Positions 37,091-46,323 of a stretch of 64,000 nucleotides of DNA are shown here, one piece after another (the first letter of the stretch is position 1; each line of letters starts with the position of its first letter). Under the pieces are notes generated by a model. That model did not search any database, was not told where the DNA came from, and saw nothing but the letters and a program-made list of their open reading frames with translations. A program made the position numbers and the translations under genes. Source of the stretch: Asparagopsis taxiformis (Eukaryota; Rhodophyta; Florideophyceae; Bonnemaisoniales; Bonnemaisoniaceae); NCBI GenBank assembly GCA_030407315.1, contig JALQPE010000565.1, positions 1-64,000 of the forward strand, in the 5' to 3' direction.

Positions 37091-40000
37091 TGATGAATGG
37101 GCAACTATTCTGATTTCACAGTCCTTCTGTAATTCCAACTGTAAGCCCCAGCGATTGGTGGATGTGCTGTGCCCCCGCCGCAAGTGGAGCCTGAAAGCTC
37201 GCGGTGAAATTTTCCCATGACAGAATCCTTGCATGTGACACAGTTTTGGGACGAAGACGAACAGCATCACACTTCACAGTAGTCTGCTGCAGCTATGTCG
37301 CCGTTAACGCTGTACTGATCTTGATCTTGTTAGCAGAGCGCCATGATAACTCTGAGACACCATAGCCGAAAACGCGTTGAATGGCCACCGCATCCGTTCG
37401 TGATTGGATCCAACAAAGTTTCGACAGTTTCCTCGGCGTTCCCCGGCAGCCTGCAGTCGAATGCAGCATCTCCAAATATCCGCAGTCTGCGGTTCTGCAG
37501 GCGCAAACGCTACCCTCTGTAATACGCTTTCCCATCCGCGATAACATATGGAGCAACACAGTGGATGTAAACAGCGTGCAGCTCTGCCTTCCCGGCATGC
37601 CTTCCGTCACCGCAAGCACTCTTCCACCAGATTCATGAGACAGCCAGAGGATCGCGTCAACCATATTCCACGGTCGGCAACATGGGACTCGCATATTCGC
37701 GCACGCGCGGGATGTACGGCGTCGTTTGCGTTTTGTCAAGGGCAATCGGAAGCGTGTGTTGTACTCTAATCGTCCCATACCCGCGCTAGATGCCTCATCG
37801 GGAACACATCCCTTTCCCCGCATTTGGTTGTGAAACTCCCGTGTCCCAGGGGGTTGACTGCACCGCGCGCGCCGCTCGCCTCAGACACGGCAGCGTATAG
37901 TCGTCTGTCGTCTTACAGTTGAACTTCAATTGGGAGAGGACCCTTGTAGATGATGAGCGATTTGTATGTTTCTATCAGTTCTGTCGCTTCCTGCCGTGGT
38001 TTCCCGTCCCTCGCCAACCAGGATTGCCACATAGGCGACAACCCCACGACTGAGTTGGTTGTTGCCGATGGCAACCTGTGAGTCAAATCCTTATCGCTCA
38101 TCAATTATTGTCCTTTGGATATAATTTGTACTTGTGCTTATAGTTTGAGTAGTCAGTTTGCGAGGTAGAGCACATCCATTTGAATCAGTCCGCTGCCAAC
38201 CGCATGGCGCTGCATAACCGCACCGTCTCAACTCACATCCAAGCCCTTATCATCGGAAGCCGGGAAGAGTGTACTCGTTTGCAAGAATTGCGCACGTTCA
38301 CCGCGTCATGTGCCAGGCTCAACCTGTCAGTTGTACCCATTTGACAAGAGGGACAGCAGATATCACCCTTTGCACGCGCTACCCTGCATCAACTATCCGC
38401 CGTGAGACGTGTGCCAACCCCTTGCGCACGTTTTCGCGGAGGCGCTTTCATCTCGAGACTGCTCAACTAATTTAATTTAGTTGACTGCCAAATCTTACCG
38501 ATGTGCCCATGCGTGTTGTATCCACCGCGCCAGATTACGATGAAATTATGGCCTCTGAGTGCCGCGCTATTCGTCCGAAAACATCACATAGCTGAGCTTT
38601 CCCTGCCTCTTGCGAGGATTACGCCACATATCGACATTACTTCAAGCTTGTTTATTGTAACGATGACGGCGAGCCAGTGCCGCCACTATTTCGATCTAAA
38701 TCATTGTACTGATGACGGCACACTATTGCCCGCGCTGTGCAATACTGATTCGGTCCTGGTCTAGACAGGCACCTCCTGACCCTCGCAAAAATTCCATTCC
38801 CATCGACACGTTTACACTCTTCCTCGAATCCTACTATTCGACCCCGCACAGGCATTGGTTGAGACCACATCCATTTCGGCCGAAACGTGCCGTCAGCTCT
38901 CTTCTCCTTCATTCATTTTCTTCCGTGAAGCATTACTCCTCCACCATCTAGACTCTGTGTCCCCACCCCAGATCGCATCTCTCACAGCCACACGGAGACC
39001 GCTCCATATGCACTGCCCGTATTGTCCCAATCTTTTCTGCATCCAATTCTTCGTGACATCTGCCACTCCATACCACTGCCGCTTCCAACCTGAAACCAAC
39101 TTCCGCGCATATCATCAATATTCATGCAGCATTGCACTCGACCTATTTCAACCCCAGCCCATCCCTCTCATCATGATCCACGCACGCCAACTACAACACG
39201 AAATATCGTTGCCCCAAACATTGCAGCAGAAACGACCATGTACACAATCACTCGTGAGTGCAAAGCCCACGAGCCAGTCCAATTGCAACAAAAGAACCCG
39301 TAGACGCACCCAGGTCGAGAACGCCGATCCCACCGAAGTTCTACAACGGCAACGTGATCACACCAGTGAATTCAGTTTCGATCATTGTGACGTAGTACGT
39401 GAGAGTTCCATGTGCGCAATTGGCTTGAAGAACGGCGGTGACTGCAGAAATTCATCATGTCAGGACGACATGCCACACCAGGAAGAGTCGTGTGATGGTG
39501 CCCAACAGAACCGACGAGAGGCAAGAGGCGGAGAAATCGCAATTAAATTTAATTTGCTCTCGACGAAACTAATTGGCAGGAAAGTGTTACTTGATTTATG
39601 ACAAGTATGAGCTTCATCGTGGTATTGTACTGCAAATTTGTTGGGATCAAGTGCACTTGACAACCATGGTTCTCTCGTCTTCGGCTCTCTAGTCGGTCAC
39701 TTCTCCACTCAGAACTATTCACAATGAATGAACCGTCAGGCGGCTGCGGCCCACTCATTATACAATGCCGCTAGCAAAGCGGGCGAGGTGGAATGTACTA
39801 AACGTAATAACTCACGATAAAGGGAAAAGAAAGGATATTGGATGATCCATCTAGCATCAAACAGCAACGTCAAGATAGTACCCATGGTGAAACCCAAAGC
39901 TCTGAAGCTTCACAATCTCGCCGCACCAAGCCTATACTGGCCGCAGCAATCGGCAAAATTGATGTACGGAGACTGCAAATACTGTGAGCTGATTCACAAA

Positions 40001-40460
40001 ACAAAAGTCTAGAGAAGACGAAATATAGACGGGGCATGAAAGGAAGATACGACCCACAGTGTCGGGGATGGATGAAAAACGATAGCCAATTACGTAACCA
40101 TGAGCTGACCATCAATGTCTGAAAGGGAGTGAGGAGGGGAAGCAAGCGTATCCCAGCGGAATAAAGATAAAGACAGAGAATCAGATCCATGAATGAGAAA
40201 AAGAATCGAGACAACATCAGCAACTAGAGTGAAGCAGAAGCTGCTAGTTTGTCGACTGGTCGGAAGGACGTGAGTCTGACACAGAGGTTGGCAAGGTTAA
40301 CGGCGGGAGGTCTGGATTGTCAGGAGAGGGACGAGGTGTGAGGCGAGGAGTGTTTGGAAGTGTTGGTGAAGTTTTTGCGGTGTCCGGAGTGGACGGAGGA
40401 GAGTTGGTGTTGGGAGGCATTTTGGTGAGATGGGACGGGGAAGGGAGCATGGGAGCAGTG
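37091..40460. repeat. Repeat unit copy 2, right part
   Basis: Nearly identical to 13799-17157 over its full length, with scattered substitutions and a few indels such as an extra cgttccccgg near 37436. It ends after gcattttggtgagatgggac. GGCAG at 39575-39579 is another uninterrupted copia-1 target. Confidence 0.88.
38855..39601 (+). CDS. 248-codon open frame inside repeat copy 2, function unknown
   Basis: The longest open frame of the repeat unit. It includes a basic stretch KRTRRRTQVENADPTE near residue 147 and a Gln-rich segment. Copy 1 has the same sequence but with a two-base difference near 15697 that changes frame and a stop at 16121. Copy 0 keeps a similar short frame ending in EFSFDHR (near 1125). 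There is no family I recognise. It may simply be an open stretch in noncoding repeat DNA. Confidence 0.25.
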   Translation: MVETTSISAETCRQLSSPSFIFFREALLLHHLDSVSPPQIASLTATRRPLHMHCPYCPNLFCIQFFVTSATPYHCRFQPETNFRAYHQYSCSIALDLFQPQPIPLIMIHARQLQHEISLPQTLQQKRPCTQSLVSAKPTSQSNCNKRTRRRTQVENADPTEVLQRQRDHTSEFSFDHCDVVRESSMCAIGLKNGGDCRNSSCQDDMPHQEESCDGAQQNRREARGGEIAIKFNLLSTKLIGRKVLLDL

Positions 40461-40671
40461 AAGCTGTTGCATTAAATAGTCGCGTCTTATCAACAGCGCA
40501 ATAAAATGATGGTTGTCCGAAAACATGTACGCAGCGCAGACGATCGGTTTATCATATCGAGCATGATGTTTTTCTGGGGTGGCGCGCACAAGGGAGTAAA
40601 AAACAAATAGAATTCTAGAATTCAGTGTGATTTGTAACGGGACAGATGCAGCTGATGATAGATGAGGCAAG
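40461..40671. other. Unassigned spacer left of the gypsy element
   Basis: About 210 bases with nothing recognisable. It ends in the GCAAG duplication (40667-40671) and resumes at 46324, where the sequence after the element continues. Confidence 0.5.
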
Positions 40672-41115
40672 TGTTCTCCACCTGAGGCTGTACGCGTAGA
40701 CCGCCTGCTCGCTCGCCAATTCGGTCGCGTCACTCCGGTCGATCCGCGCGGTACGCGGAAGCGATTTCACGCTAGTTCAGACTAATCTCTCTACGAGGCA
40801 AGGTGAACCGGTACCCGAATGTACCCCGCGCCGCCCTTCGCTCGAGACGGCGCGTCGCGAGTTTATTAGTGTATCTCTCCGCTCGCCGCCGCGCATTATT
40901 CGAGGCTGGTGTCTCTGCTTGATAGCGAGATCACTGTCGCGCCTCGACGCGAGCTCATCAGATCAGTTTCGGGGCCGATCGGGCGAGTAACTCCCTTCAC
41001 CTGATTTACAGTGTCTCGGGGAGCCCGCAAGATCCTCAAGGGATATTTCTCGTCACTACGTAAAGCCGAGATTAAGATACAGTATCTGTACCCGCGAGAC
41101 GTAGGGGGTAGAACA
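40672..41115 (-). repeat. gypsy 3' LTR
   Basis: 444 bp, TGTTCTCCACC ... GGTAGAACA, matching 45880-46323. The purine tract ATGGGGGAC (minus strand, 41116-41124) lies just inside it. Confidence 0.95.
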
Positions 41116-41143
41116 GTCCCCCATGAACAATTGCACGATTCGT

Positions 41144-41425
41144 CTATACCGTGCTGTTGTTCATCCCCAGAACCTTGGAGGCGATACGCTTTTGCCGAGC
41201 TGTCCCATTAGTCTGTATCTCACCTAGGAATTCCGACAATAGAATGGGGACGTCGTTTCGGATGGCGTCGATGTCCTCCCAGGCGGGATCTTCATCCTCA
41301 AACCCCTTCCATTGAACTCGTACTTCTACCCTTCCTCGGCGCTCCCGTAAGTCCAAGAATTTCTCTACCACACACAGCTCTCCGTCCTGGAAAGAGAGTT
41401 GATTGATTAGCTCCTCAGTGACTGT
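41144..41425 (-). CDS. gypsy chromodomain segment
   Basis: A frame open from about 41425 with no ATG of its own. VEKFLDLRERRGRVEVRVQW followed by KGF, DEDPAWE and a helical SEFL tail is a chromodomain, which in chromoviruses targets integration to marked chromatin. It is in the -1 frame relative to the integrase, whose stop (41407) lies within the overlap. A -1 shift there would fuse the two. Whether that is programmed or a mutation cannot be told. Confidence 0.8.
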   Translation of the reverse strand, partial: TVTEELINQLSFQDGELCVVEKFLDLRERRGRVEVRVQWKGFEDEDPAWEDIDAIRNDVPILLSEFLGEIQTNGTARQKRIASKVLGMNNSTV

Positions 41426-43797
41426 GTAGCTACTGTTTCGAAAAACTTGAGGCGAGTTCCGTGTATTACAGACTTGTCCATCGTCCGGAGGTCTTCCACT
41501 TCGAAGAGGAAATCGGAAAGGGTCTTAGTAATGCGGCGAGGTCCATACCAACGCAATGAAAGCTTACTTCCGGTATGTCGATTCAGTTTACCGCAGAGGA
41601 CGAAGTCCCCAACGTCGAAATTGCACGCGCGAACGTGTGTCCTGGCGTTGTGCGATGCCACACGCTTCTCGCGTGCGGCCGAAACGGAAAGAGACAAATT
41701 TCGGTGTATCTGGTCCATTGAGTCCTGCAGCTCGCGGACTCTCAGCAATTGCTTTGCTCGAACTTCCTCAATCTGGAGGATTTCAACTGGTTCTTTTGTT
41801 GGGTGACGAATGGCCAGAAGAGGAGAGTCAGCAGGTAGCTGTGTAAACGCAGTCAGTGGGCATTTTCCACCAAGTCGCTGGAGCGGAGTGTTATTCAGGA
41901 TCGACTGGACAACCGGGACGACGGCTGGCCACGATCTCTGCGGTAACTGGTACTCCGAAAGGAGCGCTCTCATAGCTCTTATGAGCTCTCGACATACCAC
42001 TTCCACGGAACCGTTTGTCCAAGGGCAGTAAGCCAGTGTGAAGTGGTGGGCGCAATGCAAGCGCTCCCTGATAGCTCGGATGACGCTATTGCGAAAGTGG
42101 GATCCCCGGTCTGAGATCCATTGCGTCACTGTTCCGAATGCCGAGAACCATTCAATGAGTGCGTCAGCTACTTGCTCGGCGTCTGCAGTTGCCGAAGGGA
42201 ACAACCAAACGTACGAGCTCAGGTCATCTTTCAATATCAGTATGTAAATTTCGCCTGTGCTGCTTTTCCCGATGTAGCAAAAATCAAAATGCAGGATCTG
42301 GTTCGGTTTCTCGGCGTGCAAGCTGTGACCCAAAGGTCGCGGTACGGTATTTCCTGTCGACGTTGAGAGGCAGTGCAAGCATGACTTGCAGAAGACTTCG
42401 ACATCCTTGGGCATTCCATCCCAAGTGAAATGCGCACGAAGGATGGCGAGCGATGTCCTGCTACCTCTGTGTCCACCGAATCCCGTATGCCCCGCGATTA
42501 GGATTCGTAGTTTCAGAACGGGATCCGCGTCTGGCGGGATCCAGATAACCCCTCTCCTGTCCTGGACGATATCCCCAGCTTGTTCGAAACCGCCGGGTCG
42601 TGGGGCGCTAGAGGTACGTTGCGCGTTCGCAATGTCCTCTCGGGATGGCCAATCTAGTTCTTCAGAAAGAGATGGCGTGATCGGAGCGACCATGAGTCGG
42701 CAAATTCGTGATTTGCGGGTGGTCGTCGACGGGGCTGCAGCCCACCTTGTGAGCATATCTGCCCACACGTTCCGCTCACCGCTGAGGTGTTCGATCACGT
42801 AGCGATATCCGCTAAGTTTCAAAGCCCAACGCATCAGTTTGTTTGCGGTGTGACGTGCTAGCCCCGGGTTCTGCCCGACGGGGTCGAAAATGTAAATGAG
42901 GTTAGCGTGATCCGTAAACAAACGGACTTCGCGTCCAGCCACAATGTATTCCAGCCGTTGCATTGATTCGACAATAGCGAAAGCTTCCTTTTCCACGATG
43001 CTCCATCGAGCGGATGATCCCTTGAAGCTTCCGGAAAGGAACGAAAGCGGAGCGTGTTCCTGTTCGTCGATTGGGCGGTTTCTCCCCAGGCGATTGGTTT
43101 GTGTGAGGACTGATGACCAATGTGACTCTGAAGCGTCTGAGAATAGACACAAATCGGAGTCTCGTTTCGGGTGCGCAAGCTTCACTGACTGGGCTATAGA
43201 GTTTTTGATCTGCTGGAAAGCGCAGTCATGATCTCTCCCCCATAGCCCTGCCAGTGAAATTTTACGCACCGCGCGTTTAGTTCGTTTCTTTGCCTTCGTG
43301 TAACAGAGTTCCATTATCTCGTGAAGAGGTGCGATGGTCGTGGCATATTCGGGGATGCTGTTGCGCATCCAACTCGTCGCACAAATGAACTGCTGAAGGT
43401 CTCCGGCCTTTTCCGGCCTGTACATGTTCAGTAAAGCGTCGAGGCTGCGGGGATCGAAACGGATCCCTTCTCCGTCGATGATTCTTCCGCAAAACTTCGT
43501 CTCGCGGAGAAACAGTTTTGACTTCTCTGCATGTATCTTGAGTCCGAACTCGCGGCACCTAGCGAAATACGTCTCCAATATGTCAATTAGGATTCCTTCG
43601 TTCTTGGCGTGAAGAAGGAAATCATCGAGCCATTGCAGCATGTTTGCTGAGAGGCACTCGAATACTTTCGCGGTGCTGCCTGAAAATGGCTTCCGGCGTC
43701 TGTGCTCCCCTGGAGCACTCGTCTTGGCGTGAAGACACCCAAGGGTGTCTGGATTGACATGCATTCTTGCGAGTCTTTGTGCAGTGGTAATTGCCAA
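41407..43797 (-). CDS. gypsy Pol: RT C-terminal part, RNase H, integrase
   Basis: A 796-aa frame. True homology starts near residue 40 with STAKVFECLS, then the RT catalytic motif LQWLDDFLLHA. RNase H has CLFSDASESHW, SIVEKEAFAIVE and LFTDHANLIYI. The integrase has the HHCC domain (HTGFGGHRGSRTS ... CKSCLHC) and the DDE core (LHFDFCYIG, WISDRGSHF, TNGSVEVVCREL). It ends with the RLKFFETV segment typical of the stretch before a chromodomain. The frame is -1 relative to the upstream frame, which holds the first half of RT. Confidence 0.92.
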   Translation of the reverse strand: MAITTAQRLARMHVNPDTLGCLHAKTSAPGEHRRRKPFSGSTAKVFECLSANMLQWLDDFLLHAKNEGILIDILETYFARCREFGLKIHAEKSKLFLRETKFCGRIIDGEGIRFDPRSLDALLNMYRPEKAGDLQQFICATSWMRNSIPEYATTIAPLHEIMELCYTKAKKRTKRAVRKISLAGLWGRDHDCAFQQIKNSIAQSVKLAHPKRDSDLCLFSDASESHWSSVLTQTNRLGRNRPIDEQEHAPLSFLSGSFKGSSARWSIVEKEAFAIVESMQRLEYIVAGREVRLFTDHANLIYIFDPVGQNPGLARHTANKLMRWALKLSGYRYVIEHLSGERNVWADMLTRWAAAPSTTTRKSRICRLMVAPITPSLSEELDWPSREDIANAQRTSSAPRPGGFEQAGDIVQDRRGVIWIPPDADPVLKLRILIAGHTGFGGHRGSRTSLAILRAHFTWDGMPKDVEVFCKSCLHCLSTSTGNTVPRPLGHSLHAEKPNQILHFDFCYIGKSSTGEIYILILKDDLSSYVWLFPSATADAEQVADALIEWFSAFGTVTQWISDRGSHFRNSVIRAIRERLHCAHHFTLAYCPWTNGSVEVVCRELIRAMRALLSEYQLPQRSWPAVVPVVQSILNNTPLQRLGGKCPLTAFTQLPADSPLLAIRHPTKEPVEILQIEEVRAKQLLRVRELQDSMDQIHRNLSLSVSAAREKRVASHNARTHVRACNFDVGDFVLCGKLNRHTGSKLSLRWYGPRRITKTLSDFLFEVEDLRTMDKSVIHGTRLKFFETVATQSLRS

Positions 43798-45827
43798 TAT
43801 GCGTGACAGAGATCAATTTTGGCGAATACGCTGCTGCCCTCAGTGAGCTGTAAGAGGCATTCTAGGTTCGGCATTGAAGATATGATGGGTTCTGTCATTG
43901 AATTTGGCGCTCGCAGGTCTACCGTGAACCTGAATTTTTCAGACCCTGGTTTCGAAACGGCAAGGGCAGGGCTTGCCCACCTTGCGGCTGGGTTGTGATA
44001 GATAGCTCCGATCTTCTCCAATCTCCGAACAGTATTTGATATAAACTCGCGTTGTGGGGGGGCATAGCGCCGCTGGGTGGCTCGGGTCGGCCTGTGATTC
44101 TGCTTCAGCTTAATTCGCATGGGCTCAACTCGTGCAGGAGGATCTGGCCCAAGTTTGATTCGCAGTACGTCACGGTAAGAGGCTAGGAGGCGCGATATCC
44201 TAGCGGATCCCTCTTTGCTGATACTGTTCGCTTCTGCAGATCGCACTGTATTTGTAATGGCGGCCTCGATGTCTTGTTCTGAATCTATCCCCATGCTGGC
44301 CCCGATGGAATTTGGCAGAGGGATCGGGTCGGAGTCGGCGTCATTGTATCGTATCCCTGTATACGCTTTGAATCGGTTCAGCACTAGGGATTTGCTTTCT
44401 GTTTCGGAAGCGACTGGCATCAGCGAACTTACGTCAGCGTTGTGATATTTGTCTCGGACGTCCTCCAAGTGACGTCCAAGATCGAATCCCAAGCATTTCA
44501 GTAATGGCCTTCCCAATAAAATCTCTTCCATATCGTTCTCCACGACGATGAATTCAACTCTTCGCAGGCAGAGGGGTCCACATGGGAGCTTCAATCGTAT
44601 CGATAGGGAAACCTTCGATGTGGCGATTATTGGGTCGCATTTGGGTAGCTTCACAGCTACACTGAGCTTGAGTGGGTTATCTAGCACTGATTCGGGTATT
44701 TCTGATCCAGATTTGACGAGTTTCTGGACCAGTCGGCGTGGCACGGCGCTGTAGTCAGCCCCTATGTCGCCGAGCGCAATCGCGAGGACCTTGTCGTGCA
44801 ATAACACTTCCCATCTCCCTTCAGAGGGGTACGGGTCTCTCACCGCAGAGAGGCTCTTCCGATCTGCTCTTAATTTCCTGAACAAATCGTCCTTTTGTTC
44901 CTCAGAAGTATTCTTACACTCCTTCAGGGGGTGAACTTCAGTGCATTCGGGATTTAGGCAGGGTGTCTTCCATTGCTTTGTTTTCTTCCTCCCCCCGTTC
45001 CGACTGCTGCTATGATCGGCGCTTCGTCCCGGGTTCCGGACCGGAACAGGCTTACGTTCTGCTCCCGTTCCGATCGCTGTCGAGGGCTGATTCCCTCGGG
45101 CTTGTTCACGCCTTTTCTTGTTCTTTCGCCCTTGTATTTCTCCCTTACTTCCACGAGGAAGACTATTCGAATCTGGGCTGAAGTCCCGACGACCTCTCTT
45201 CCCCGCGTAGCGAGCGGATTCGCGCGAGATTTCCGCCACCTTCAATTGGAGGAAGTTGAGGTCATATTTCTTATTCTCTGGCCAGTAGTCGTGTTCTTTC
45301 ACAACCGTGTCGCGCACAATTGCGGGCTGTATTTTCGGAATGACCAGATTGATTAGAGCTTTCGGAGAGCTCTGGATGGCGCTTGATGCGCCAAACTTAC
45401 GCAGCGAGCTGTGAAGCTGGCTAAAAAACATCAAGGTAGCACCTTCTGGATCCTTCAGTAGAGGCTTGAACTGAGTTTCGTTTACTGCAGCTTCAACCCT
45501 TGCCGAGAGGACTTGTTCTCCTCTGTCCATCCGAGAGATCATCCATTGATGAACCTGAGTGTTCGTCACATCTTCTACGGTGTCGCAACCTGCGAAGACT
45601 TTCATTGACACCAGTGATACAAGTAGGTCAGGGCAGATGCACGCTTTTCGTCCTGCAGGACGAATTCTGTTTTCCGGTGTCCGATTTCGATTGACATCCG
45701 CTACCTCGTTCAGGTACCGTTCGTATTCCAGGCCGAACCGGGCAATGTCCTCGCTCAGAGCAGTGTGGAGCTCCGGGTGGCGGATAGTACTGACCAGCCC
45801 AAGGGCTGACATCGTGTAGGTTGGCAA
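43587..45827 (-). CDS. gypsy Gag, protease and RT N-terminal half
   Basis: A 746-aa frame starting 53 bases inside the 5' LTR. Gag covers about 1-330 and ends in a knuckle CLNPECTEVHPLKEC (C-x4-C-x3-H-x4-C). The protease-like motif is ALGDIGADYSAVP, with Ile in the D-[ST]-G position. RT begins with QRRYAPPQREFI and continues through AKIDLCHAYWQLP to GVFTPRRVLQGSTDAGSHF. There it loses frame (near plus-strand 43675-43692, at a four-A run). The last 45 residues are therefore not RT. Confidence 0.9.
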   Translation of the reverse strand: MPTYTMSALGLVSTIRHPELHTALSEDIARFGLEYERYLNEVADVNRNRTPENRIRPAGRKACICPDLLVSLVSMKVFAGCDTVEDVTNTQVHQWMISRMDRGEQVLSARVEAAVNETQFKPLLKDPEGATLMFFSQLHSSLRKFGASSAIQSSPKALINLVIPKIQPAIVRDTVVKEHDYWPENKKYDLNFLQLKVAEISRESARYAGKRGRRDFSPDSNSLPRGSKGEIQGRKNKKRREQARGNQPSTAIGTGAERKPVPVRNPGRSADHSSSRNGGRKKTKQWKTPCLNPECTEVHPLKECKNTSEEQKDDLFRKLRADRKSLSAVRDPYPSEGRWEVLLHDKVLAIALGDIGADYSAVPRRLVQKLVKSGSEIPESVLDNPLKLSVAVKLPKCDPIIATSKVSLSIRLKLPCGPLCLRRVEFIVVENDMEEILLGRPLLKCLGFDLGRHLEDVRDKYHNADVSSLMPVASETESKSLVLNRFKAYTGIRYNDADSDPIPLPNSIGASMGIDSEQDIEAAITNTVRSAEANSISKEGSARISRLLASYRDVLRIKLGPDPPARVEPMRIKLKQNHRPTRATQRRYAPPQREFISNTVRRLEKIGAIYHNPAARWASPALAVSKPGSEKFRFTVDLRAPNSMTEPIISSMPNLECLLQLTEGSSVFAKIDLCHAYWQLPLHKDSQECMSIQTPLGVFTPRRVLQGSTDAGSHFQAAPRKYSSASQQTCCNGSMISFFTPRTKES

Positions 45828-45847
45828 GCTAGGCAGGTGGTCCAGCC

Positions 45848-45879
45848 TAAGTGCGCTTCAGACGTCTCACAAAGCGCTT
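45848..45879 (-). other. gypsy primer-site region with hairpin
   Basis: Immediately after the 5' LTR the minus strand reads AAGCGCTTTGTGAGACGTCT then GAAGCGC. GCGCTT pairs with AAGCGC around an AGACGTCT palindrome. It does not start with the usual TGG, so the primer is unclear. Confidence 0.5.
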
Positions 45880-46323
45880 TGTTCTCCACCTGAGGCTGTA
45901 CGCGTAGACCGCCTGCTCGCTCGCCAATTCGGTCGCGTCACTCCGGTCGATCCGCGCGGTACGCGGAAGCGATTTCACGCTAGTTCAGACTAATCTCTCT
46001 ACGAGGCAAGGTGAACCGGTACCCGAATGTACCCCGCGCCGCCCTTCGCTCGAGACGGCGCGTCGCGAGTTTATTAGTGTATCTCTCCGCTCGCCGCCGC
46101 GCATTATTCGAGGCTGGTGTCTCTGCTTGATAGCGAGATCACTGTCGCGCCTCGACGCGAGCTCATCAGATCAGTTTCGGGGCCGATCGGGCGAGTAACT
46201 CCCTTCACCTGATTTACAGTGTCTCGGGGAGCCCGCAAGATCCTCAAGGGATATTTCTCGTCACTACGTAAAGCCGAGATTAAGATACAGTATCTGTACC
46301 CGCGAGACGTAGGGGGTAGAACA
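45880..46323 (-). repeat. gypsy 5' LTR
   Basis: 444 bp, no difference from 40672-41115 noticed on reading. The GCAAG duplication follows at 46324. Confidence 0.95.

Larger units (their letters stand above)
40672..46323 (-). mobile_element. Ty3/gypsy element with chromodomain
   Basis: A minus-strand element of 5,652 bp with two 444-bp GC-rich LTRs that appear identical. GCAAG lies on both sides (40667-40671 and 46324-46328). The domain order protease, RT, RNase H, integrase is Ty3/gypsy, and a chromodomain follows the integrase, the mark of chromoviruses. Despite the matching LTRs, pol changes frame inside RT and again before the chromodomain. Confidence 0.95.
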
